In this document: piece by piece, positions 16,927-26,222 of the stretch
How the letters are laid out: each line of letters starts with the position of its first letter
How positions within the stretch are numbered: position 1 is the first letter of the stretch
Origin: Cedecea neteri
GTDB taxonomy: Bacteria > Pseudomonadota > Gammaproteobacteria > Enterobacterales > Enterobacteriaceae
Direction: 5' to 3'
Assembly: GCF_000758305.1 (NCBI RefSeq)
Contig: NZ_CP009458.1
Location: forward strand, 2,108,001-2,172,000
Length of the DNA: 64,000 nucleotides
Made by a program: the position numbers and the translations under genes
Notes under the pieces: model-generated
Told to the model about the DNA's origin: nothing
Seen by the model: only the letters and a program-made list of their open reading frames with translations
Databases searched by the model: none

Positions 16927-18297
16927 ATGGAAAACACCAACAAGCTCAAGCGCGGTTTGAGCACCCGGCACATTCGATTTATGGCGCTGGGGTCGGCGAT
17001 TGGCACAGGGCTGTTTTACGGTTCGGCGGACGCTATCAAAATGGCGGGGCCGAGCGTTCTGCTGGCGTATATCATCGGCGGCGTGGCGGCGTATATCATC
17101 ATGCGCGCGCTGGGCGAAATGTCGGTGCACAACCCCGCTGCCAGCTCGTTTTCCCGCTATGCACAGGACAACCTTGGTCCGCTGGCGGGCTACATTACCG
17201 GCTGGACCTACTGCTTTGAGATTCTGATAGTCGCCATTGCCGACGTCACCGCGTTCGGGATCTACATGGGTATCTGGTTCCCGGCGGTGCCGCACTGGGT
17301 CTGGGTGCTGAGCGTGGTACTGATTATCTGCGCCATTAACTTGATGAGCGTGAAGGTGTTCGGCGAGCTGGAGTTCTGGTTCTCGTTCTTTAAAGTAGCC
17401 ACCATCATCATCATGATTATTGCCGGGATCGGCATTATCGTGTGGGGGATTGGCAACGGCGGCCAGGCGACCGGCATCCATAACCTGTGGAGCAACGGCG
17501 GTTTCTTCAGCAACGGCTGGCTGGGCATGATCATGTCCCTGCAGATGGTGATGTTTGCCTACGGCGGGATTGAGATTATTGGCATCACCGCAGGTGAAGC
17601 GAAAGATCCGCAGAAATCCATTCCACGCGCCATTAACTCCGTGCCGCTGCGTATTCTGGTGTTCTACGTGGGGACGCTGTTCGTCATCATGTCCATCTAT
17701 CCGTGGAACCAGGTGGGTACCGAAGGCAGTCCGTTTGTGATGACCTTCCAGCATATGGGCATCACCGCCGCAGCCGGTATTCTGAACTTTGTGGTTATCA
17801 CGGCTTCGCTCTCGGCGATTAACAGCGATGTATTTGGCGTGGGCCGCATGTTGCACGGCATGGCCGAGCAGGGTAGTGCGCCTAAAATCTTCGCTAAAAC
17901 CTCCCGTAACGGTATTCCGTGGGTCACTGTTGTGGTGATGGCCTGCGCGCTGCTGCTGGCGGTGTACCTGAACTACATCATGCCGGAGAACGTCTTCCTG
18001 GTGATTGCGTCGCTGGCAACCTTCGCCACCGTTTGGGTGTGGATAATGATCCTGCTGTCGCAGATTGCCTTCCGCCGCCGCCTGTCGCCGGAAGAGGCGA
18101 AAGCGCTGAAATTCCCGATCCCTGGTGGCGTGGCGACGACCGTGGTGGGTCTGGTGTTCCTGGTGTTTATTATCGGGCTGATTGGCTACCACCCGGATAC
18201 CCGTATTTCGCTGTACGTGGGCTGTGGCTGGATTGTGCTGCTGCTTATAGGCTGGGTTGTTAAGCGCCGGCTGAAGGCGCAGTCAGTGCCAGTTTAG
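16927..18297 (+). CDS. proY: proline-specific permease ProY
   Basis: Amino-acid permease of the AAT/APC family, 456 aa, about 12 membrane segments. The GSAIGTGLFYGSA loop in the first helix and the ALGEMSVHNPAASSF segment are family hallmarks. The start was set at ATG 16927 (M-E-N-T-N-K-L-K-R-G-L-S), matching E. coli; the frame is open to 16912. No strong ribosome site. Array R3 follows before malZ. In E. coli ProY is poorly expressed and its proline role rests on genetic evidence. Confidence 0.93.
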   Translation: MENTNKLKRGLSTRHIRFMALGSAIGTGLFYGSADAIKMAGPSVLLAYIIGGVAAYIIMRALGEMSVHNPAASSFSRYAQDNLGPLAGYITGWTYCFEILIVAIADVTAFGIYMGIWFPAVPHWVWVLSVVLIICAINLMSVKVFGELEFWFSFFKVATIIIMIIAGIGIIVWGIGNGGQATGIHNLWSNGGFFSNGWLGMIMSLQMVMFAYGGIEIIGITAGEAKDPQKSIPRAINSVPLRILVFYVGTLFVIMSIYPWNQVGTEGSPFVMTFQHMGITAAAGILNFVVITASLSAINSDVFGVGRMLHGMAEQGSAPKIFAKTSRNGIPWVTVVVMACALLLAVYLNYIMPENVFLVIASLATFATVWVWIMILLSQIAFRRRLSPEEAKALKFPIPGGVATTVVGLVFLVFIIGLIGYHPDTRISLYVGCGWIVLLLIGWVVKRRLKAQSVPV

Positions 18298-18332
18298 TGG
18301 CTGATTCGGCTAGAACGTCGTGTCTGGTTTTT

Positions 18333-18488
18333 ACCCTCACCCTAACCCTCTCCCTGGCAGGGAGAGGGGATAAATAGAGTTCTCCGCTGCTTCTTTTTCC
18401 TTTTGCCTGGAAGGGAGAGGGGATAAATAGCGTTCTCCTCACTCGTTTTTTCCCCTCGCCCCTCTGGGGAGAGGGTCGGGGTGAGGGG
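18333..18488. repeat. palindromic repeat array R3 (proY/malZ junction)
   Basis: Opens CCCTCACCCTAACCCTCTCC, closes with GGGGAGAGGGTCGGGGTGAG. The interior repeats a GGGAGAGGGGATAAATAG word twice (near 18360 and 18412), each followed by a similar G/C-TTCTCC spacer. Unlike most arrays here it separates two genes transcribed in the same direction, so it lies between proY and the malZ promoter region. The rest of this 308-bp gap (18489-18605) is C-rich and shows no certain promoter or MalT box. Confidence 0.85.
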
Positions 18489-18605
18489 AATAATTTCTCC
18501 CCTCTCCACCCCTCCTGTCCTCCCCCAAATTAACCCGGAATGATGAGTGATAAAGCCTTATGCTGTGGCAAGGTGGCGTCATTTTTAAGCGATGGGAAAG
18601 TTACT

Positions 18606-20423
18606 ATGTTGAATGCCTGGCACCTGCCGGTGGCACCGTTTATCCAGAAGCGGGAACGCAGCCTTGTCATCACCCTGTGGCTGGCGGGGGACGACCTGCC
18701 GGAAAAAGTGATTCTGCGCGGCGAAAAAGATAACGAAGAGATTTCTCTGGTCATGGTGCGCCAGAAACTCGCTCCCCTTGAGGGCGTAGTCGCCTGGAAA
18801 GTCACTCTTGATACCGCTGAAGGACAACCACGCCGTCGCTACAGCTTTAAGCTGCTCTGGCAGAACAGGCAGCGCTGGTACACGCCTCAGGGTTTCCAGA
18901 AAACGCCGCCGGCCCGGCTGGAACAGTTCGCCTTCGATACGCCGGATGAGGGGCCGGACTGGGTGCAGGATCAGGTGTTCTATCAGATCTTCCCGGATCG
19001 TTTTGCGCGCGGGGCTAATCGCCAGCCGGAGCAGGATAACGTCTATTTTCATCATGCGGCCGGGCGGGAGATCGTCCGCCGGAAGTGGGATGAGCCTTTA
19101 ACCGGGGAAGCCGGAGGATCGACCTTTTACGGCGGCGATCTGGACGGCATCAGCGAAAAACTGCCGTACCTGAAAAAGCTCGGCGTGACGGCGCTTTACC
19201 TGAACCCGATTTTTACCGCACCCAGCGTGCATAAGTACGACACTCAGGATTACCGGCAGGTGGACGAGCAGTTTGGCGGTAACACCGCTTTCCTGCGGCT
19301 GAGGGAAAATACGCGCAAACAGGGCATGAAGCTGATGCTGGATGGCGTTTTTAACCACAGCGGCGATACCCACGGCTGGTTTGACCGGCATCAGCACGGT
19401 GAGAACGGCGCCTGCCATAACCCGCAGTCGCCGTGGCGCGACTGGTACAGTTTTTCTGATGAAGGGCTGGCACTGGACTGGTTGGGCTACTCCAGCCTGC
19501 CTAAGCTGGATTATCGCTCGGCCACGCTGGTGGACGAGATCTATCGCGGTGAGCAAAGCATTGTGCGGCACTGGCTGCGGGAGCCCTGGGGCATTGACGG
19601 CTGGCGGCTGGACGTGGTGCATATGCTGGGCGAAGGTGGTGGAGCGAAAAATAACCTGCTGCACGTCAGCGGTATTACCCGGGCGGCAAAAGAAACCAAA
19701 CGGGAGGCGTACGTCCTGGGTGAGCATTTCGGCGATGCCCGGCAGTGGCTACAGGCCGATGCAGAAGATGCCGCCATGAACTATCGCGGGTTTACTTTCC
19801 CGCTGTGGGGGTTTTTGGCAAACACCGATATCTCCTACGAGCCACAGGATATTGACGCTCAAACCTGTATGGCATGGATGGAAGAGTATCGCTCGGCGCT
19901 TTCCCATCAGCAGCAGCTGCGGATGTTTAACCAGCTCGACAGCCACGATACCGCCCGCTTTAAATCGATTCTTGGGAAAGACGTTGCCCGCTTGCCGCTG
20001 GCCGTCATCTGGCTGTACGCCTGGCCCGGCGTGCCTTGTATTTATTACGGCGATGAGGTGGGGCTGGATGGCAACAACGATCCTTTCTGCCGCAAGCCTT
20101 TCCCGTGGAATAAGCGAGATCAGGATTCAGATCTGCTGGCGCTTTATCAGCGGCTCGGCAAGCTGCGTAAGCAAAGCCGGGCGTTGCGTCAGGGCGGTTG
20201 CCGGGTCATCTACGCTGAGCAGGACGTGGTGGTGTTTGTGCGGGCTTATCAAAACGAACGTGTTCTGGTGGCAATCAACCGTGGCAATGCAGCTCAGGTC
20301 ACCCTTCCGTGGGATGCCTTGCTAAGCGGCAGAGCCTGGACGCAGCTCGAAGGCGAGGCGGCGCTAAATAACCGCGAGCTGAACTTGCCTGCCGTCAGCG
20401 CCGCTGTCTGGCGCAGTCTTTAG
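18606..20423 (+). CDS. malZ: maltodextrin glucosidase
   Basis: Cytosolic GH13 enzyme that removes glucose from short maltodextrins. 605 aa. An N-terminal beta-sandwich domain (about 1-115), then the TIM barrel beginning at QVFYQIFPDRF. Catalytic residues by motif: nucleophile Asp336 (GWRLDVVH), acid/base Glu373 (VLGEHFG), transition-state Asp448 (QLDSHDT). ATG 18606 (M-L-N-A-W-H-L-P) matches E. coli and follows GGGAAAG; the frame is open to 18540 without a better start. Confidence 0.96.
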   Translation: MLNAWHLPVAPFIQKRERSLVITLWLAGDDLPEKVILRGEKDNEEISLVMVRQKLAPLEGVVAWKVTLDTAEGQPRRRYSFKLLWQNRQRWYTPQGFQKTPPARLEQFAFDTPDEGPDWVQDQVFYQIFPDRFARGANRQPEQDNVYFHHAAGREIVRRKWDEPLTGEAGGSTFYGGDLDGISEKLPYLKKLGVTALYLNPIFTAPSVHKYDTQDYRQVDEQFGGNTAFLRLRENTRKQGMKLMLDGVFNHSGDTHGWFDRHQHGENGACHNPQSPWRDWYSFSDEGLALDWLGYSSLPKLDYRSATLVDEIYRGEQSIVRHWLREPWGIDGWRLDVVHMLGEGGGAKNNLLHVSGITRAAKETKREAYVLGEHFGDARQWLQADAEDAAMNYRGFTFPLWGFLANTDISYEPQDIDAQTCMAWMEEYRSALSHQQQLRMFNQLDSHDTARFKSILGKDVARLPLAVIWLYAWPGVPCIYYGDEVGLDGNNDPFCRKPFPWNKRDQDSDLLALYQRLGKLRKQSRALRQGGCRVIYAEQDVVVFVRAYQNERVLVAINRGNAAQVTLPWDALLSGRAWTQLEGEAALNNRELNLPAVSAAVWRSL

Positions 20424-20447
20424 GTCGTCTACCCGGCGGGGAGAGGT

Positions 20448-21365
20448 TTAGCTCTCCGTCGGGGGCTGATAAAGGGCATTGACCAAATCCCCTTCAATGA
20501 TCTTTTCTCGCCACCAGCGTGCGGCCAGGCCTTCGCCCCGGTTATGCCAGCCGATGTAGGTCACGTCCGTCTGGCGGAACGACACAACCGGTTTTTCAAT
20601 CAGTTTGCCGCTGTTCAGGAGTGGTTGGGCGATGTGGCGGGGTAAAAATCCACAGGCCAGGCCTGAAACCAAAATAGCGACCTTGCTTGGGAAGTCGTAC
20701 ACCACCACGCGTTCTTGCTCTTCAATGTAATTGGTGTTGATTGGCTGGCAGTAACGCGCCGTATCGCCAATGATGGCCGCACGATGGCGGCAAACTTCGT
20801 CGCTGGAAAGCACATGTTCCACTTTTGCCAGCGAGTGATTGGGGGAGACGACAAACACGTTGTCCAGCGTGCCGAGCATCTTGTAGGAGTACTCGGATGA
20901 CGTCGGCGGCTCGTTAATCGCGCCGAGAATGATATTCGCGCCGTTGTGGGTCAACTCTTCCCAGGCACCCGCCAGCGTATGGTGGGTAAAATTAAGCGTG
21001 GTCTGCTGGTCGAGAGCGTAGAACTCGTTCATCAGCGGTAGTAGGAGGTGGAAGGGAAATGAACCGTCCAGCGCAATGGTCAGTGTTTTTTCCCAGCCGG
21101 AGGTGGAGCGCAAAGCCTGGCTTTCCAGATCCTTCGCGGCGCTGAGCACCATCCGCCCTTTTTCCAGCACAATCCTGCCGGTATCGGTGAATTTGGCCCG
21201 ATGGCCCGAGCGATCCAGCAGTTTAATATTCAGATCGTTTTCCAGCTTCTGCACCATATAACTCAGCGCGGCTGGCGTTTTAAACAGCGATTCAGCGGCG
21301 GCGGCAAAACTGCCGTGCTTGTCTAAGGCATCAAGAATAAGCAGCACATCTAAATTCACGCGCAT
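20448..21365 (-). CDS. LysR-type regulator, YhaJ-like
   Basis: 305 aa. N-terminal winged helix-turn-helix (about 1-60: ILDALDKHGSFAAAAESLFKT onward) and a C-terminal periplasmic-binding-like effector domain. The sequence pattern resembles E. coli YhaJ (SGHR.KFT..GR..LE.GR, LAGAWE). It is divergent from the isochorismatase-amidohydrolase genes across 164 bp, the usual arrangement for a LysR regulator and its target, so local control is a fair inference. ATG 21365 gives the usual M-R-V-N-L-D-V start; an ORF extension to 21398 is less likely. The inducer is unknown. Confidence 0.88.
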   Translation of the reverse strand: MRVNLDVLLILDALDKHGSFAAAAESLFKTPAALSYMVQKLENDLNIKLLDRSGHRAKFTDTGRIVLEKGRMVLSAAKDLESQALRSTSGWEKTLTIALDGSFPFHLLLPLMNEFYALDQQTTLNFTHHTLAGAWEELTHNGANIILGAINEPPTSSEYSYKMLGTLDNVFVVSPNHSLAKVEHVLSSDEVCRHRAAIIGDTARYCQPINTNYIEEQERVVVYDFPSKVAILVSGLACGFLPRHIAQPLLNSGKLIEKPVVSFRQTDVTYIGWHNRGEGLAARWWREKIIEGDLVNALYQPPTES

Positions 21366-21529
21366 AGTAATAGTCCGTTCGGGGCTTTGTCCTTGCAAAA
21401 GTCTATCACCAAAAAATTAAATAAGACGTTAGAAAATTCCGGCTATCAACCCTGCGGGAGTATGCAGAAAATAAAGGCGTCATCCAGAGATGGATACCTT
21501 AATAACTCATTGATAGCTGAGGGAATAAA

Positions 21530-22171
21530 ATGTCTATTCGTGAACTGATCGACCCAACTAACTCCGCCCTTATTTTTATCGATCACCAGCCGCAAATGGC
21601 TTTCGGCGTGGCGAATATCGACCGCCAGATCCTGAAAAATAACACTGTGGCGCTGGCAAAGGCGGGCAAAATATTTAAGGTGCCGACGATTTATACCTCC
21701 GTCGAAACCAAAAGCTTCAGCGGCTATATCTGGCCTGAATTATTAGCCGTTTATCCTGAAATTAAGCCCATTGAGCGTACTTCCATGAACTCCTGGGAAG
21801 ATAAAGCCTTTGTTGAGGCGGTGAAGGCGACGGGCCGTAAAAAACTGATTATTTCAGCGCTGTGGACCGAAGTGTGCCTGACCTTCCCGGCGCTGATGGC
21901 GCTGGAAGAAGGCTTTGAAGTGTATGTGGTGACCGACACTTCCGGCGGGACTTCTGCGGATGCCCACGAACGCGCCATTGACCGGATGGTGCAGGCCGGT
22001 GCCGTGCCGGTGACCTGGCAGCAGGTTCTGCTGGAGTACCAGCGCGACTGGTCACGCAAAGAAACTTACGACGCGGTGATGAACCTGGTTCGTGAGCACA
22101 GCGGGGCTTACGGCATGGGCGTCGACTACGCTTATACGATGGTTCACGGCGCGCCCGAACGTAAAGCCTGA
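21530..22171 (+). CDS. isochorismatase-family hydrolase, YcaC-like
   Basis: 213 aa cysteine hydrolase fold. Catalytic Asp18 in LIFIDHQ and Cys116 in LWTEVCLTFPAL match the YcaC group of the isochorismatase superfamily; the residue in the Lys position of the triad appears to lie in IERTSMNSWED (Arg83 nearby), so a check is needed. Family members act on amides or isochorismate-like ethers; YcaC itself has no settled substrate. First gene of a three-gene plus-strand set with ABM and amidohydrolase genes, with an AGGGAA ribosome site and a divergent LysR gene. Confidence 0.9.
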   Translation: MSIRELIDPTNSALIFIDHQPQMAFGVANIDRQILKNNTVALAKAGKIFKVPTIYTSVETKSFSGYIWPELLAVYPEIKPIERTSMNSWEDKAFVEAVKATGRKKLIISALWTEVCLTFPALMALEEGFEVYVVTDTSGGTSADAHERAIDRMVQAGAVPVTWQQVLLEYQRDWSRKETYDAVMNLVREHSGAYGMGVDYAYTMVHGAPERKA

Positions 22172-22236
22172 TGGATCACACTCGGGGCGGGTTCGCCGCT
22201 CCGTTTTCCTCCCCATTCTGACTCAGGAATTGCGGC

Positions 22237-22782
22237 ATGGCCGACAACAATACCGTTACGCTGGTGATCACCCACGCAATCCGGCCCGGCGAGGCCGCTC
22301 GCTATGAGCAATGGCTGGAAAAGATTATGCCGACCGCCGCTCGGTTCCCTGGTCACCTTGGCGTCCATGTGATTCGCCCCACGGCCGGGAACGACACCTA
22401 TAACGTGGTGATTCGCTTCGACACGCTCGAACATCTCAATGCCTGGACTGATTCCCCCGAGCGCCATCGCCTTGTGGCAGAGATCAAATCTTCGCTTGCC
22501 GACGATGACAAAGTGCAGGTGCACACCGAAACGGCCTTCTGGTTTACGCCGGAAAGCGCCACGGTGAAACGTCCGCCGCAGTGGAAGCAGTTCCTGATCA
22601 CGCTGCTGGTTATTTTCCCCAGTACCAACCTCGTGCCGTGGCTGACGGGTATGTTGTTCCCTGGTTTACGCGGCACGCTTCCCGGGCACTTGCTTAACGA
22701 TGCCTGCGTGGTGGCGCTGGTGGTCTGGCTCTGGATGCCGATGGTGACGAAGCTATTTGCCGGTTGGCTTAAAAAAGCATGA
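22237..22782 (+). CDS. ABM-domain protein with C-terminal membrane anchor
   Basis: 181 aa. Residues 1-105 form an antibiotic-biosynthesis-monooxygenase (dimeric alpha/beta barrel) domain (VTLVITHAIRPGEAARYEQW ... FPGHLGVHVIRP). Then PPQWKQFLITLLVIFP opens a C-terminal part with two membrane helices (about 117-137 and 152-174). This architecture matches the COG3224-type ABM group as I remember it. The stop overlaps a possible upstream ATG (22779) of the amidohydrolase gene, so the two are coupled. The function is unknown; the usual ABM role is cofactor-free oxidation or binding of small aromatic or isoprenoid molecules. Confidence 0.87.
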   Translation: MADNNTVTLVITHAIRPGEAARYEQWLEKIMPTAARFPGHLGVHVIRPTAGNDTYNVVIRFDTLEHLNAWTDSPERHRLVAEIKSSLADDDKVQVHTETAFWFTPESATVKRPPQWKQFLITLLVIFPSTNLVPWLTGMLFPGLRGTLPGHLLNDACVVALVVWLWMPMVTKLFAGWLKKA

Positions 22783-22802
22783 TTTCTCAGGAGTCCCTGA
22801 TT

Positions 22803-24671
22803 ATGTCTCAACATGCCTCACTGATTTTGACTCATGGCCAGTTTCACACGCTGGATAAAGAGAATCCGCTGGCCGAAGCGGTAGCGATTAAAGACGGTAA
22901 AATTCTGGCGGCAGGCAGCACCGCTTATGTGATGAGCTTTGCCGGAGAAGGTACTCAGGTCGTCGATTTGAAAGGCCATACAGTAATCCCGGGCCTGAAC
23001 GATTCGCACCTGCACCTGATTCGCGGTGGACTGAACTATAACCTTGAGCTGCGCTGGGAAGGTGTGCCTTCGCTGGCCGATGCTCTACGCATGCTAAAAG
23101 AACAGGCGCTGCGTACGCCGTCCCCGCAGTGGGTTCGCGTGGTAGGTGGCTGGACAGAGTTCCAGTTTGCCGAACGGCGCAGGCCTACCATCGAAGAGCT
23201 AAACGAAGCTGCGCCTGATACGCCGGTATTTGTTCTGCACTTGTATGACAGAGCCTTGCTCAACCGGGCCGCGTTGAAAGCGGTGGGCTACACCAAAGAG
23301 ACGCCGAACCCGCCGGGCGGCGAGATTGTCCGTGACGGCAACGGAAATCCAACCGGAATGCTGGTGGCGAAGCCTAACGCGATGATCCTTTATTCCACGC
23401 TGGCAAAAGGACCAAAGCTGCCGCTGGAGATGCAGGTGAACTCAACTCGGCAGTTTATGCGTGAGCTGAACCGCCTGGGCGTGACCAGCGCGATCGATGC
23501 GGGTGGTGGTTTCCAGAACTACCCAGAGGATTACCAGGTTATCGACGAGCTGCACAGCAAAAAGCAGATGACGGTGCGCATTGCCTATAACCTGTTTACC
23601 CAGCGCCCTCAGCATGAGCTGGAAGATTTTGAAAAATGGACCGATATGCTGACGCCGGGGCAGGGGACCGACTTCTATCGCGCCAACGGGGCTGGCGAAA
23701 TGCTGGTGTTCTCGGCAGCAGACTTTGAAGACTTCCTGCAGCCACGCCCGGATTTGCCGGACGGTATGGAGCAGGAGCTGGAGCGCGTGGTACGCCACCT
23801 GGTTGAACACCGCTGGCCGTTCCGATTACATGCCACCTACAACGAGTCCATCAGCCGTATGCTGGACGTGTTCGAAAAGGTCAATCGCGATATTCCGTTC
23901 AACGGTCTGCACTGGCTGTTTGACCACGCGGAGACGATTACCGAACGCAACATCGACCGGGTTAAGGCGCTGGGCGGTGGGATTGCAGTTCAGCACCGCA
24001 TGGCTTTCCAGGGTGAATACTATGCGGAGCGCTACGGGATTGAAGCGGTGAAACAAACGCCGCCGGTGGCGAAAATGCTCGCGGCGGGCGTACCCGTGGG
24101 GTTAGGCACTGATGCCACGCGCGTGGCCAGCTACAACCCTTGGACGGCGCTTTACTGGCTGGTGTCCGGGCGCACGGTGGGTGGGATGCAGATGTACGAC
24201 GAGAATAACCGTATGTCCCGCGATGTCGCCCTTGAGCTTTGGACTGCGGGCAGCGCCTGGTTCTCTAACGAGCAGGGCAAGAAAGGGCGGATTCAGGCCG
24301 GGCAACTGGCTGACCTGGTCGTGCTGTCTCAGGACTACTTCAGTGTGCCGGAAGAGGCTATCAAAGGGATTGAATCGGTGATGACCGTGGTGGATGGAAA
24401 AGTGGTTTATGCCACTGGTGCGTTCACTCCTCTGGCTCCGCCTGCCATTCCCGTTTTGCCAGACTGGTCGCCTGTGGTGAACGTGCCGGGGCATTACCGT
24501 TCCGCGCCGCCTGCAGCGGCAAAAGTGGGGATGATGGCAACGGTACATCAGTGCTGTGGCAGCTGTAACGTCCACGGGCATCAGCATGACGTGGCGCGTA
24601 AATCCTCGATTCCCGTCGGCGATGAGACGGCGTTCTGGGGCGTGATGGGCTGTTCCTGCTTTGCCTTCTGA
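22803..24671 (+). CDS. YtcJ-like metal-dependent amidohydrolase with Cys/His-rich tail
   Basis: 622 aa. Amidohydrolase_3/YtcJ-type protein: composite beta domain at the N-terminus, metal motif SHLHL (His69, His71), then GGWTEFQF, LHATYNESI, HWLFDHAETI and LGTDATRV motifs along the barrel. Residues 582-622 form a tail unusual for the family: HQCCGSC, then HGHQH, and finally GCSC near the end, five Cys and four His in about 40 residues, suggestive of a metal site. ATG 22803 is preferred because AGGAG sits 9-10 nt upstream; ATG 22779 overlapping the previous stop is possible. The substrate is unknown (amide, urea or ester). Confidence 0.88.
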   Translation: MSQHASLILTHGQFHTLDKENPLAEAVAIKDGKILAAGSTAYVMSFAGEGTQVVDLKGHTVIPGLNDSHLHLIRGGLNYNLELRWEGVPSLADALRMLKEQALRTPSPQWVRVVGGWTEFQFAERRRPTIEELNEAAPDTPVFVLHLYDRALLNRAALKAVGYTKETPNPPGGEIVRDGNGNPTGMLVAKPNAMILYSTLAKGPKLPLEMQVNSTRQFMRELNRLGVTSAIDAGGGFQNYPEDYQVIDELHSKKQMTVRIAYNLFTQRPQHELEDFEKWTDMLTPGQGTDFYRANGAGEMLVFSAADFEDFLQPRPDLPDGMEQELERVVRHLVEHRWPFRLHATYNESISRMLDVFEKVNRDIPFNGLHWLFDHAETITERNIDRVKALGGGIAVQHRMAFQGEYYAERYGIEAVKQTPPVAKMLAAGVPVGLGTDATRVASYNPWTALYWLVSGRTVGGMQMYDENNRMSRDVALELWTAGSAWFSNEQGKKGRIQAGQLADLVVLSQDYFSVPEEAIKGIESVMTVVDGKVVYATGAFTPLAPPAIPVLPDWSPVVNVPGHYRSAPPAAAKVGMMATVHQCCGSCNVHGHQHDVARKSSIPVGDETAFWGVMGCSCFAF

Positions 24672-24677
24672 CAAAAA

Positions 24678-24708
24678 CAAAAAAGGCCGCAATCGCGGCC
24701 TTTTCTTC
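24678..24708. terminator. bidirectional terminator between amidohydrolase and peroxiredoxin genes
   Basis: AAAAGGCCGC (24681-24690), loop AATC, GCGGCCTTTT (24695-24704). A on one flank and T on the other let it serve both convergent genes. Confidence 0.9.
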
Positions 24709-24723
24709 GAGCTTGCTTAGCGA

Positions 24724-25326
24724 TTACAGCTTAGCAACGTTCTCGCTCAGGTACTTAGCAACGCCGTCCGGAGACGCGTTCATGCCTTCTTTCCCTTTTT
24801 CCCACTGAGCCGGGCACACTTCGCCGTGCTCTTCGTGGAACTGCAGCGCGTCAACCATACGCAGCATTTCGTCGATGTTACGACCCAGCGGCAGATCGTT
24901 CACAACCTGGTGGCGAACGATACCGGCTTTGTCGATCAGGAAGGAGCCGCGCAGCGCAACGCCCGCTTCCGGGTGTTCGATGCCGTAGGCTTGCTGGATT
25001 TCACGTTTGATGTCAGCAACCATCGCGTATTTCACTTCGCCGATACCGCCTTTATCAACAGGGGTTTTACGCCATGCGTTGTGTACGAACTCGGAGTCAA
25101 AAGATACACCAACGACTTCTACGCCACGTTTCTGGAATTCTTCGTAACGCTTGTCGAACGCGATCAGTTCAGACGGGCAAACGAAGGTGAAGTCCATCGG
25201 CCAGAAGAACACAACGGTGGCTTTACCGTTGGTGTGTTTTTTGAAGTTGAAGTTTTCAACGATTTCGCCATTGCCCAGAACGGCAGCAGCGGTAAAGTCA
25301 GGGGCTGGACGAGTAACCAGGACCAT
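24724..25326 (-). CDS. tsaA: typical 2-Cys peroxiredoxin (AhpC/TSA)
   Basis: 200 aa thiol peroxidase reducing H2O2 and organic peroxides. Peroxidatic Cys50 in FTFVCPSE, resolving Cys171 in EVCPAQW, plus the GGIG loop (93-96) typical of overoxidation-sensitive enzymes. ATG 25326 follows AGGAG; the 32-codon upstream extension is not used. Salmonella has a peroxiredoxin gene at this malZ-acpH position (from memory), E. coli K-12 does not. No ahpF-like reductase lies nearby, so thioredoxin is the likely reductant. Confidence 0.93.
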   Translation of the reverse strand: MVLVTRPAPDFTAAAVLGNGEIVENFNFKKHTNGKATVVFFWPMDFTFVCPSELIAFDKRYEEFQKRGVEVVGVSFDSEFVHNAWRKTPVDKGGIGEVKYAMVADIKREIQQAYGIEHPEAGVALRGSFLIDKAGIVRHQVVNDLPLGRNIDEMLRMVDALQFHEEHGEVCPAQWEKGKEGMNASPDGVAKYLSENVAKL

Positions 25327-25526
25327 ATGTACTCCTGTTAATTTTGTTAAAGTGAATGTTAACGCAACGGGGGGAGTATAGGGGCTCCATTCCATGTAGC
25401 TCAATGGCATCTTGCCAATCAATCAGATAGGTTTTGGCTATCAAAAAGACGCTTATGTTGATGCCGGTAACCAAGATAGCCCTTTTTCTAAAAAGGGCAA
25501 GTTGTTCTAACGTGAACCGCGAACGA

Positions 25527-26108
25527 TCACAAACTTTTTTGTTCCGCCATCGCCATCATGCGCGGGTAGAACTGCCAGAACAACTCCTCCAACTGGTCAT
25601 AATGGGCGTCGAGATCGTGCCAGGAATCTCGCAGGGCATCGAGTTTTGGTCTACGGCTTGCCATCCCATTGAGAACGTTAGCAATAAAGTCCATATCCTG
25701 GTAACGCTCCAGCCAGCGTTCGCGCCACAAATAGTTATTGAGATTAATGAAACGCGGCGGCGTGTCGTCAAGCTTTGGCACAATCTGGCCGCGAGCATAG
25801 GCGACAAAATCTTCAAGCTCGATATCGGGGCAGACTTTATCCCAGTGGCGCGACAGGAAGTGGTCCCACATCACGTCCAGCGAAATAGGCGACACGCGAC
25901 GCGTTTTAGGGCCAAACCAGCCTCGCGCAAGAGCCACTTCCGGCAGCCCGTCCGTCAGGACATCGACTCTGCGGTGCATATAAATTCCGGCCACGACCTC
26001 GGGCGAAAAGCTGTCGTCCGGGCTGCCGCGCACGAAATCCGCCAGCAAATTTCCCAGCAGTGAACTTTGGGCCAGATGTGCCAGATGCAGGTGGGCGAGA
26101 AAATTCAT
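25527..26108 (-). CDS. acpH: acyl carrier protein phosphodiesterase
   Basis: 193 aa, equal to E. coli AcpH, which removes 4'-phosphopantetheine from acyl carrier protein. N-terminal MNFLAHLHLAHLA, the HD-like histidine/aspartate segments (GIYMHRRVDVLTD, LDVMWDHFLSRHW) and PPRFINLNNYLW are conserved. Divergent from queA across 114 bp. Confidence 0.95.
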   Translation of the reverse strand: MNFLAHLHLAHLAQSSLLGNLLADFVRGSPDDSFSPEVVAGIYMHRRVDVLTDGLPEVALARGWFGPKTRRVSPISLDVMWDHFLSRHWDKVCPDIELEDFVAYARGQIVPKLDDTPPRFINLNNYLWRERWLERYQDMDFIANVLNGMASRRPKLDALRDSWHDLDAHYDQLEELFWQFYPRMMAMAEQKSL

Positions 26109-26222
26109 CGAATAGTTATTCCATTTATGGCGTTAAAACGGCCTGAGCGGGGTAAACGTGTTGCAGGGAAAGCCCCCTGCCACTAGACTAAGCCGCCTGT
26201 TTTTAAGTCTGAGTGCTATACC

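Noticed and set aside
16900..18192. 430-codon minus-strand frame over proY
   Set aside because: Shadow of proY; composition (His, Asn, Arg rich) is typical of reverse-strand reading of membrane proteins.
18489..18605. MalT box upstream of malZ
   Set aside because: The region is C-rich and reverse-strand GGGGAGGA words look suggestive, but they resemble the neighbouring repeat arms, so a MalT site cannot be claimed.
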